Below are positions 34,886 through 46,559 of a DNA stretch of 64,000 bases, piece by piece. Position numbers and translations under genes: made by a program. Source of the stretch: Amblyomma americanum (Eukaryota > Arthropoda > Arachnida > Ixodida > Ixodidae). Under the pieces are notes generated by a model, which saw only the letters and a program-made list of their open reading frames with translations, was not told the origin of the DNA and made no database searches. The number at the start of each line of letters is the position of its first letter. Positions within the stretch are counted from its first letter, which is position 1. Location: the NCBI RefSeq assembly GCF_052857255.1, contig NC_135506.1, positions 76,465,056 through 76,529,055 of the forward strand, read 5' to 3'.

Positions 34886-35892
34886 GAACATTTCCTTGAA
34901 GGCGCAATTTCGGGTAGAAATTATGATCTCGATTCTTCGGAAATCTATTCGGGCTGCAATAGTCGTGCGTAAACTGAGTTTTAAATAAATACGAAGGGTT
35001 TTACATCAACATCGCTAACCTAAGTGTTTGAACCATCACGAATGGCAGGCGCGCGTGTTGCTCTGAGCATGTGAATGAAAGCTAGACATCAAATTGCGCG
35101 CTTTTATGGGATTACAGAAGATAAACATGCAAAGATGCAAACAAGGGCCAATAGAAAACCATCTCATATAATAAAAACTACGCGTATGGGCGCGAGTATG
35201 TATGACTCCATGCGCTAGCGCGTCAGCCATGAAGCCCTTCGCAAGGAATTCTGCCACTGTGTAAAATAGCCTGCATGGCAAGGTCTGCTACCTGCCAAGC
35301 TGGTCATGCAGAAGGGAAAAAGATATCGCGGTCAAGATTGCATCCGTTAGTAAGAGACGCCTTCTGTAAAGAATTGATGTGATTTTATCACCACCAACAC
35401 AGCATTGTCGCTTCCGCTTCGCAGCCTAGTGGGCTTACTGGTTTCAAAGCCGGCAGAAAAAAAAAACGCAGCTCGCTTCGATTTCTGCTTGCCAAGGCCT
35501 TCATTTACTAGAATTCACGCGCTTTCGAATTTTCCACGGCCTTTAGGGTAAAAAAAAAAACTGCTGCGAAAAAAGAACAATCGTTTCTGCACTTAAGCAA
35601 CTTCGCTACAAATTTATCCACCAACACAAACGATATATTGACAATAACAGCAGCGGACTCATCAACAAACGCAGAGCTATGGGCACCACGTTAACATGAA
35701 TAGGTCATCGCCGAATGTCGTCGGCGAGAATATTAATAGACGTTTTTATATAATCGTAATCCGTTGTATTTGTGAGTTTGTACTATAACTGTTGCAATAA
35801 TCGGTTTTGCAGAAACCAAAGCTAGAAACGTGGCTAAAAAATAAGAAGTCCGAAAATTAAACAAAACAACGTTGAAAGGCGCGAGGATGCAT
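34886..35892. other. 3' flank of gene B
   Basis: Likely holds the 3' UTR of gene B on the minus strand. No AATAAA in gene orientation was found between 34886 and 35892. No other gene seen. Confidence 0.4.
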
Positions 35893-36372
35893 CTAGATAT
35901 CCACCGTTCTCCGCGGTTCCTTAGACGCACTGCCTACGCTATCGCTAGAGCGCGAGTCGCAGCTGCCCGTGTACGAGGCCAGGATGAGGCCGTCGGACAG
36001 CCTGGAGAAGAGCGACCGAACGAACAGGCGGTCCGTGCGCCGTTCTTCGTCGTACACGTCCTCCCTGACGTCATCTGTGACGTCACCGCTGACCCTGCTG
36101 GAATCACCAGTCTCGAGCACCGGCGTGGTCTCCAGGCTGAGACGACGGCGGTTCCGCATCTGTACAGCCTCGGCCATGATGGCTCCCTCGTCGCCCAACC
36201 TCTTGGACACTTCGTCTTCTTCGGGGCTGGACGCGTAGCCCGCCGAAGCCCTGGCCCTCAGCAGCATCACCGAGATCGCGGCGAAGGCCACCACACCAGC
36301 GACCAGGCCCAGGCAGTACGTCACCAGCTTGGCCACACCCCAGAGACCCTGCGGAATCCGTCGTCGTCCCAG
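35893..36372 (-). CDS. Gene B terminal coding exon 8, transmembrane helix and cytoplasmic tail
   Basis: Acceptor TGTAACCTACAG|CTGGGA, phase 0. It starts with a basic/aromatic juxtamembrane stretch (LGRRRIPQGLWGVAK), then the transmembrane helix, then RAR as a stop-transfer signal. The tail has acidic and serine-rich stretches (SSPEEDEVSKRLGDE, GDVTDDVREDVYDEE), a basic RNRRRLSLE that looks like a phosphorylation site, and SRLSDGLILASYTGS. The stop codon is at 35895-35893. A hydrophobic helix with no cysteine array fits a cytoplasmic tail. Confidence 0.87.
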   Translation of the reverse strand: MGRRRIPQGLWGVAKLVTYCLGLVAGVVAFAAISVMLLRARASAGYASSPEEDEVSKRLGDEGAIMAEAVQMRNRRRLSLETTPVLETGDSSRVSGDVTDDVREDVYDEERRTDRLFVRSLFSRLSDGLILASYTGSCDSRSSDSVGSASKEPRRTVDI

Positions 36373-39300
36373 CTGTAGGTTACAGACATGCGTACACACC
36401 CTTTTCTACTCGAACGGTTAGTCCTTGGTTGAGGCTAACTGTGGCTGACGTCCTCAAGCAGTTTGTCTTTAAGAGAGTAATGTTTGGTCTCTATTGACTA
36501 ATGGATGTGGAAGGGCAGTTATTCTTCTAAGGACTGACAACTGTAGAGATTGTTGCCCCTTCAGGATGAAATTAACGCATGCGCACAACAAACCTTCCTT
36601 CCAGGATGATAAAAGTTGCTGAGTGCAGCGTTCTTTATGAATGCAGTCTTTCGGGCAAAAGGATTCCAGTGATACAGCTGTAGCTCACACGCTTTAAAGG
36701 AACACTGACGACAGCTTCATTCAGTTAAAATCCACAGTAAAAATTTCTTCATGGCTCTTTTCGGCTACGTTGACTTTCGTCCGGCGGCAAGAAGCGCATT
36801 TATCACCGAGAAAGTTGGATTTAAAAATCGTCTCGCCAATCGGCTCATACTCGTTGCCGAAGAGGACTCCGTGATCACCGTTTTGAAATTAATAGAAGTG
36901 CAGCGTAGCCTCTCGGATCGACACAAAAAATAAGTGTCAACGCATGCATTTCACTTGCGAAATCGGACCCTGACGGCGACAGCTGCATTTCAATTTTTGC
37001 TCCTTTCTAACGCCGCTCCCCATAGGAGGGTAGTGGCGTACCGCTTAACCGCTTAACCACTGCGCCAGGAGTGGTGTGAGGACACCCAGGGATCTATGAA
37101 TGTTGAGCAGAGAGGGGCCAATTTTGCATATATGCGCAAAAACCCACTAGCTATCGCGCCATACTCTTAAGGGGGAGCGCGGGCAGCGCTACGGCGGCGA
37201 CTACCTTCACGAGGCTAGTGCGCAGATCAGTATAGGCGTGCGGCGGCGTCGCGGCGCGGCTGCGTAGAGCCATGCAGAGGTAGAATTGCCAGCTGCGTGG
37301 CTTCGGGTTACATGACGCCGCAGCGCGCGGCGACTTCGTTCACAAAGTGAACAGGCGGCCTTAAGCCTTCTCACGCGTAAGCAGTCTCAAGTGTCTCTGC
37401 AGAGTTTTTTTCTTGTTGTCGATACTGATTATCAGTCCGGGTCGCTCACAAACCTATGGGCAGGTTGCAGTGACGTCATATAGTCATATGACTTTTGCCG
37501 ACCAACAATTTAATTGCCACCTGCCATGGTGGGCAGGTTTTGATTACGTCACCGTGTCACGTGACAATTCTCGACCGTTCAGGGGGGCCCATCAAAACAG
37601 GTTGCGATGACGCCACAGGGTGACATGACCTCTCTTGTCCAATCAGGGAATTTCTTGACACCGGGCATCGGCGGGTTTTTAGTGCAACGACAGCTCTGAT
37701 GCTGCCGCATTAAAAGAAAGCGAAGCTGTCCGCAGCTGCAGTGGCAACAATTACGGGTCCTTTTCGAAGCATAGCCCAGGTCGGGAGCATGCCGATATGG
37801 ATAGAGACACGGAAGACTAAATCGAACTGGCATGTAAAGAAGGGATGAAGCCCCGCCAGCTACTGGGCGCCTAAGGCTTAGAAACAACGACGGAAAAGAT
37901 GAAGCATGAGAGCTCGCGACGGCCACATTGGGACGGAGGCGAAATTAAAAAAAAAACGATTCGCACGTTCTGCTGTGCGAAGCCAAGTGTCCCTATGTGG
38001 TATAAATTATTCTGAAGCCCTCCACTACGTGCTGCTCAATAGAAAGATCAAGTTCGGCGCGTTAAACTTGACCTACCACGCCATATCATACCATAACACA
38101 ACATATCATGTCATACCTAACATACCGTGCCATCAAAACCATCATCTGCTGAAGACATGATTTCTGAATAAATCTATAACGAAGTTCAGATATAGAATAC
38201 ACCGTTGCGCCAAAATCCACGAGCAATTGGAATTGCCTCATAACAGCCGCTACTTCACTATATCCACAAAATATTAAGGCGAAAGCCTTCAATGGCTCAT
38301 ACTCGCGCGTCCAGTGCAACGCTGTCTTCCACAAATAACGTCCCAACTGATGAGGATAGCAGAAAACGAATAAAGCATCAGATAGAAGAGACAAAATGCA
38401 ACCCTCACGCCAACTTTGATGACTCCAGAGTGATTAGCTAAATAATTAAAGCCAATTATAGCGAGAAATAAAACTAAGAAAAAAACCAAATCCATCGATA
38501 TAGCGACGGGAGAGTGTGACGTCACACCCGAGGTGGTCATGGTAACGGCGCGCGCGCTGGTGGCGCCACCTGCACGCCACCACCAGAGAAGCCAGAGAAG
38601 GAGGAGGAGGCCAAAGAAAAGCAGACCGCAAGCGCCAACAACGTCGTCTAGATCGAAAGTGTGGCAAGGTAGCAGCCTTTGGGAGTGCCACTGGTATGGG
38701 AACATGCGAAGCTAGAATCGCAGGCGGCAAGGCCAAAGGCTTTCGCCCTGCAGCACTTTACATATCGAGTATAGGGATCAGTTATTCACGTAGAACGAGC
38801 TCACTAAGCACTTTTATTTAGGCAGACTAGAGTTTCCTCTCCCGGATAAGAAATTAACCCGCAGCCAGTCGGTCACGTTACGCTTGCTCCAGACGAACTC
38901 ATACCCCAACCCCTGGCGCATGAAGCACATCGACCCAGACTACGACGGACAACATGTGTGTGAACAGTGCAGTGAACGTGTAAACTTGAACCATATGCTG
39001 TGTGGTTGTGCATCGAGTGACGCCTACGCCAAGAACAAGGACCATTGGGAAAAAGTGCTTAAAAGTGCTTCACTTCACGACCAGCTTCGGGCTGTACAGG
39101 AGGCCCGCGCGGCGGCGGAGATCTTCGGGCTCTCTGTGCCGACGTGGGAGCTGCCCTCTACACCTGGCGCCTAGCCGAGTGTCCTTCAGGACCCCTACTA
39201 TGGGATATAAAGTTTTGCCACCACCACATTGGCAAAGTGCTCCCATAATTTTATATTGCGTTTCGTATACCATGAAATAGCGTTTCCTTCTTTATAAGCG

Positions 39301-42300
39301 TTAATTTCGTTCATGCGGCTTCGTTATAACGGGTTTGGTCTAAATACGGCGCTAGGCGGCCCACCTCACCTGCGCCCCGACTCCGTCGGTCTGCGGGAGC
39401 AGGCAGAAGCCGCTCTCGGTCGGCCGGCCGTCGTCGGCACAGACGCACAGGCCCCGCACGCAGTGAGCAACCGAGGCGGCGGCCTCGCAGTCGACGTCCA
39501 TTGAACACGACACGCGGTGGCAGGTGCGCTCGGCCGACGAGGGCCCGAACACGGCCCGGTAGCCTGGAGAGCACACGCACTCGCCTTCCTCGTGTACACA
39601 CGTCGAGTGGTTGTGCGAGCAGGGAACGTCCAGGTTGCACTCGCCCACCTGCACAAGGTGTTATGAACACCTTCAGGTGAGGCTCCCAAATCGCCTTCCA
39701 TCCAACACTGTTGTTCCTTTGGACACAGGGCTCTCCCCTTCCGGAATCGTTGCATACAGCATGCTGGAAGAAGCAGAAAAGGGTCTCAAGTGCCAGAAAA
39801 TGCGTTCGACTAGTACTGAAATCACGGCCGCCGTCCACTTATATAGGTAATCAGAAGGCTAGACCATAAATGCAAAGCGATGTAGGATACAATACGAATG
39901 GAGGTAATGTGAAAACGATTAGTTTATCAGCGGGGTTTCATTTATTGGTTCCCTCTTGTGAGGGAGAACCATACTTTTTGAAGCGCTAGCTGTCAAAGTC
40001 TGGCCTTTCCGAAATGTTGTGACGCGATTAAATAGCAAGATCGTGTGACCCAACTGTTACCGTTGAGACTATTCATAGGGCTTGCGATCAATGAGCGATG
40101 TGATCATTGGCCTCACACATTCCCCTCCAGAACTAAAGAGCGTCAATGCACCAAGCGGGAATGGCGAACGCCGTTTGTCAGTAGCCAGTCGAAAGGGCAA
40201 GACTGAAATCGCCTCGCATATAATGAACTTTGATGTGTTACGCTGCATCCACGGTACGCCGAAGAGTGCTCTATACCGTTCCTGCGAAAGCATTTCGTGC
40301 TAACAGCTACTTTGGACGACGTGATAGAGGATAAATTTTAGCTGTTCCCACTTCGATCACTATATATCTTGCAGTTGATTTGGCTTCGGTAATGCTTGAG
40401 TCATCTGGCAGCGCCAATACGGAAAGGAACTTTAGTTTCTGAGTTGCCGTTTTTACGTTTGCATGCATAACCGTACTGATCCGCTGAACAATTAGAATTC
40501 CAGAAGCATTAGTGAGCTACCCGCTGCGTCGCTTAGAATAAGCACCCGTCACGTAACCTACGTGACGTAGCTGTGGACAAAAGTTTGCAGTGTGCGGATG
40601 GCAAAATATGTTGTTATTGCGTTTTCTTTTTACCCGGTCACCTTGAATTCGTTTTGGCGGTTTAAACGCACAGGTACCCTCATTCCTCCGATATTTTTTA
40701 ATGCACTAGTTTGTGCGGCAACGAAGAAATATTTTCTCCCAGACTTGCACCTTTGAGACCTGGTCAAGAATATACACGCCACTCGGTTTGAATCTTCGCC
40801 ATGCTACGTGCCCCTTTTGATTTGTAGTGTTAGAAATCGCTCTAAGCCGAGGGCAACTTTAGTTCTCACACCATGGAGCTTAAAGAGAAGCTGAGGACAA
40901 ATTAAAGTAGGCCTGTCACGTTCTAAGGACAGAAGGACTATTTTCGCTGAAAACTCAGGTTTGTGAGGTACAAAAACTTGAGGAAACCATCGGCCATTTT
41001 CGCAAGAGAACTGTGGTGCAATCCACAAAGTTCTATGGACGCAGAGCTCTGATTCAAGGCTACAGTACAACTAAAATACGGGTGTCATGCAGACTTCTTC
41101 CGGTCTTGGCGTCACAAGATTGAATCACGTATCTTTTTTAAAAACAATTTTAAAGGCTATAAATGCTTCCCTTGCTGCCAAACAAACAATACACAGCCAA
41201 AAATATACATTCGATCTTGGCGTCACAAGATTGAATCACGTATCATTCTTAAAAACAATTTTAAAGGCTATAAATGCTTCCCTTGCTGCCAAACAAACAT
41301 CTCACAGCCAAAAATATACATTCGGTCTTGGCGTCACAAGATTGAATCCCGTATCATTTTTAAAAACAATTTTAAAGGCTATAAATGCTTCCCTTGCTGC
41401 CAAACAAACATCTCACAGCCAAAAATATACATTCGGTCTTGGCGTCACAAGATTGAATCCCGTATCATTTTTAAAAACAATTTTAACGGCTATAAATGCT
41501 TCCCTTGCTGCCAAACAAACATCCCACAGCCAAAAATACACATACCGTTAGGACTTGCAGGAATGACACAGCCTCACTAAATGGCACACAATCAGACGCC
41601 CTTGGTTTTCGACAGATGATGAACACGCGCAGTGGTCTCGAAGTACGCAATAATGTGACCAACGAGGAGGCACCTTGCTTTTGCGGCACTTGTTCTCGAC
41701 GAGGTCGAAGTCGCTGGCGCACCGGCAGCGGCGACCCACGCACCGCGTATTCTCATCGCTGCACTCAGAGTCGTCCAGGCAGTCCACGGGCTCGCAGGTG
41801 CCGTTCGTCATCACGTGACCTGCCAGGCACCAGCAATGGCCTGCGCGGTGGCGCGTCGGGTTATGCCACTGTGTTCTCCTACAATCATTTTATTCCATCA
41901 TTACCTCAAAGCCCTCTAACCTGCAGTTACACAAGGTCTGGAGTCGCAAAATTGAATAATAACGACAACAAAAACATCTGATCGTAAATGCGGCCAGACT
42001 CAGGTACGATTCAAGAACGATTTAGTTGAACAGCTCCTTGGAGAAGGCGCTCCATTCAATGACATCGAGCTGTCGTGATGACGTCGCAGTCAAACCGATT
42101 ACACACGCCATGGCCGTCAGCAGGTGGTGTACATTGGCAGGTACGAAATGCAGTTGACCGCGACGTCGCAAAAATAGGTCGATGCCATCGCTTCGAGGGC
42201 CTCCTTAAAGGGATCATTGGTCGCTTCGTTCTTGGCTTGCGTCCGGCCACAGCTAAACGACGGCACGAGCATGAAGGTTTTGGCATGGCTTTCGAGTAAG

Positions 42301-45300
42301 CAGAACAGAAGAAGACAAGGCCGAGAACGGATGTAGCGCTTACGACTATAGGTTGCTGGAGGTCAGCACCTAGTTCGTCCGGCCTTTCTTGTCGTTAAAA
42401 AACTAAGATTCTCTTGTTCTTGGCTTCTTTGACTGTTGCTTTCTTTTTCTACAACCCTTACCTTCGTGGCAGGAGGAGGCGGCTCCGTGGGCGTCCGTGC
42501 ACATCTTGTGGTTGACGCACTCGAGCGGCACGCAGCTCCTGTGCTTGAGTTCGTGGCCCCTGCCGCACTCGCACTCGTGGTCCTTGCACACGGACGACTT
42601 GCCCAGCTGCCCGCAGTCGGCGTTGGTGTGGCAGTGCAGCCGGCATACGCCTGCACGGAAGATGCATGCTCACATCTGTTGAGCAAGAAACGAAGTGGCC
42701 CTTGTTTCAGTGAGTCGTATTCATCATTTCCACTGGTAGTTAACTGGTTTCTATTACGCCATCCACGAGTTTCTGTTTCTGCTTTTCGACCCGAACATCC
42801 TTGTGATCTGGCACTGGCCATCCCTTTCAAGTTACGCGTACGTGAGCCCACACTCTAACCTTGTCCACCTCTTTCTTTCCACTAGCCCCGTTAGTCTGGA
42901 ACGACCTAACCCACTCCGTCGCTGCTATCACCTGCCCATCATCCTTCAACGCCAACATTGAAATTCATACATCATCTTGGCAAACTGTAATAAACTTGAT
43001 GATTGCCCAACCGCTTATGCAATACCTCGAAAGAGGCCGTTAAGGTTAGTAAATGAAATGAAATCAGGAGACCTCTGGTGCGTAACGAGTATGATTCTAT
43101 TGCTATACAGCGATAGCTGTTAAGCGCCCATCCCTGGTGTTCTCGTCACCGTCGCCGTCGGCGTAACCGGTGGGTGCTAGCGCACCCACCGTTTGTGCCG
43201 GTCAACCTGGGTCGCATAAGCCTACGAGTGGTTCTGGTTTCAACAGCCGCCTGCCAGTGCAGGGGTGCATCACGTGACCCCTACGCCAGTGCGCCAGGAA
43301 TATAAGTCGAAAACTAAACGCCTAAACAGCTATCGCTGAATCTCGCATTACGCAGTCGTAACCGTCCTGTGAGTTTTTGTTGCACTCAGTGTGATTTTTT
43401 TTTTCGTGAGAAGGCAGTGTACTGTCGTCAGCTTTATGAACGGGAACGCGGGAGCACGTGCAGATAATCTGGAACCCTACTCGGGGCGATGCGCGGCGGT
43501 TGCTTTTGGCAACGTAGTAGAAAGGGCTCTCCTGCCTAATCTGTTTCAATCAAATAAAGGATCCTACCTCCCTTAGCACTTTGTTTTGGAAAGCTGCCAC
43601 CGGTTATCACCACAAATAAGGCTCGAGGCTGTCTGCCACGCGCTCGCGCAATCCCTTTCAAAAGCTGACAAGAGTATTGGTGATGAAGTGAGCTGCTGGT
43701 CGTCACGGTACTCACATATATGGGGCAGAAACGTGGAGGCTAACGAAAATGGTTCAGCTTAAGCTAAGGACAACGCAGCGAGCCATGGAAAGAAAAATGT
43801 TAGTGTAACGTTAAGAGGCCAGAAACGGGCAGAGTGGGTGAGGGAACAAAATTGGGTTAACGACATCCTAGTCGAAATCAAGAGGAAGAAACTGGCTTGG
43901 GCAGGACATGTGTTGCGAAGGCAAGGCAACCACTCGTCCTTAAGGGTAACGGAGTGGATTCCAAGAGAAAGTAAGCGTAGCAGGGGGCGGCAGAGGGTTA
44001 GGTGGGCGGATGAGATGAAGTTCGCGAGGATATGGTGGCCACAGCTGACCAAGGACAGGAGGAGAGAGTCACAACGACATGACGTGGTCCTCGTCCATCC
44101 TTGACCTCACAGCGGCCAATGTTGACTGCGATGCCAACGGCAGCAAACTACTGCCTCCCATCCGCGTTGAGGATTTCCTCAACGCGGGTGAATTGGCAAG
44201 ACGTGAGAGAGGCCTTTGCCCTGCAGTGGGCGTAATCGGGCTGATGATGATGGTGGTGGTTCTTCGTCTGTTTCTCCTCCGCATTTCGCGCTGCATAACT
44301 CCGCTGTATAGCGACGGTCTGCACGCTCACCTCTGCTCTCTGTCCACCCGTCGGCGCACTCGCAGCGGCCCGACGCAGCGCAGTGGGCGTTGATGGAGCT
44401 GCAGTTCTGCTCCTTGCACGAGGACCACAGCACACTGCGGGACACCAGCACCCCCAGGGACTCGCTGGTGCGAATGTCGGTGTGCCGCAGCTGGGCCTCC
44501 ACCGTCAACTCCACCCGGCGGTCCACCTGCGTCGTGGGTCGGTTTGTCCGAATCAAAAAGGTGCTCTCTCCATTGTGGACATCCGCTTGCGGGGAAAATC
44601 GGCTGCTGGTGCCGTTCAACACTGCCTCCTTGCCTGGCGCCATTACGGTGGTACATTTTCCGACGGCAAACTACATACACGCTACATTGAATTTATTTTG
44701 ATATACATTTTTTTTTTAATTCTTGCTTCATTTTTGTTGTCCAATAATTGCCTCTAACCACCAGCTCCAACCTCCGGCACAAAGCACGTGCAAAACTAGT
44801 TGAAAACCATGATTCCCTTTTCACAAAGCGCTCTTTTATAGAGGTTCATTGCGGTGCAATTTACCTCTGGTTTTAGCTTTGCCTTAATAGCTCAATCGTA
44901 TTATTGCACTTGTTTGATCATCGTCATCATGCGAATTACAAGAATGGCCTGTTCCACTGACGTTGAATTAGCACTGTTCACCCCGGCCCGACATGTATAT
45001 TTATACGTAACTTTCTGCTGTAACCCTCTCCTACCTTTTTCCTCAGACTTTAAGGTCTGAAGGATCCAGGTAAGCCCTGTTACCAGCGCTAGATGCTTGG
45101 AAAGGGAAAGCAGCATTAGGCCCGAGACAGCGAGTTATCTTAGAGATGAATTCAGCATTGCACGCAGTGTTGCGATAGAGCATTGGGAAGATGTCTCTAG
45201 GATTGAAGGAACTGTACAGCACCTTAGGAGGCGGATCCAGGAAGAACCTCTTGTGAAAGGCTACAAGGCCTTTTGACTTGATAGGCACGAGAGCCGTATG

Positions 45301-46466
45301 CGTGTGGTACAGCACGTTGTCTACCAGCCATGTAATCTGCAAACGGAGCAGAAAAGAGGTCTGAAAAAGCCACGATTCCGAAGGCGTAAAACTCGCAGAC
45401 CGAAAAGCCTGACCTAAAGTACCCTGCTTTCGCAACACCTTCTCAACTGCATGAATCTCTCATCAGCAACATTATCACGACGCTGAGAGACCAAATCCAG
45501 CTATCTTATAAATTTTTATCAGCTAGTGCCATCTGTCGAAAGCCAGTAGCGAGCACCGTGTAACTCAACAGGGACATTTTCAAGCGTACTTTTGAGAAAC
45601 CTATAGCCTGTGGAGAGATGATACACCAGCGTATTGATAGCGATAATAACCAAATCTTCCAATTCGCTGCAAAACCGCACTTATAAAATGATTCCTGCAT
45701 TCACATCGATTACTTATGACAGCCATACAAGACCAATAGGGTGTACGAAACGTTCCAAATGAAGCCATATATGCAGAAACTTGAAATTTCAAAAATATTT
45801 CTAAACTTTTTCAGCACACATGTTCATTTGACTTCACAATTCAGAATCATCATTTTATTAGTGGAAGCATTTTTCGCAACACCGATTTTTGAGCCGTCTT
45901 ACAATGCAAGATACTAGGCAAATTCGCTACTTGTTACGTGCAGTTGAGCTTCAAACATTTCACATATAATAATATTTCTCATCACGTGCGAAGGTTTCCT
46001 TATGATAATGCGACAAAATTATTGGCCTTTCTTGCAGAACTACAAAGCAGTGTATAAATAGAATTTCAAAAAATGGCGTCCAGACCTTTCTGAACGCACA
46101 CGAAAAGGTGAGAACCTCTTCAACCTATGCTAGCGGGCGCAAGCTTTTACACAATGAACTTTTAGAGTTAGTACGCAAAAAAGCGGTGCCATACAAGTAG
46201 GACGCGAGGCGTATATGAATTCACGCGGTTAGTTTCCATCTACACTGCCATGCCACATATGTTCCATGGTAGTCACGCAAACTAAATGTCTTTCACCAGA
46301 TTTCCTGGCGCTGTAGAAGTTTCGTGCCTGCGTTTATGAGAAAGGCCCGTGTCCTTAGCTTTCCCTGTCATGCGCCCTCAAAATCGCAATTGATTTCAAT
46401 GGATAATCTTGCAAGGGATTGCAACGGACTGCTCGCTGCATTTCTGTCACCATGTACTGGCTATTC

Positions 46467-46559
<93 letters not shown>

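Noticed and set aside
41087..41551. 154-codon ORF with 37-residue repeats
   Set aside because: Explained by four 111-bp DNA repeats whose length is a multiple of three; no start context, antisense within an intron.
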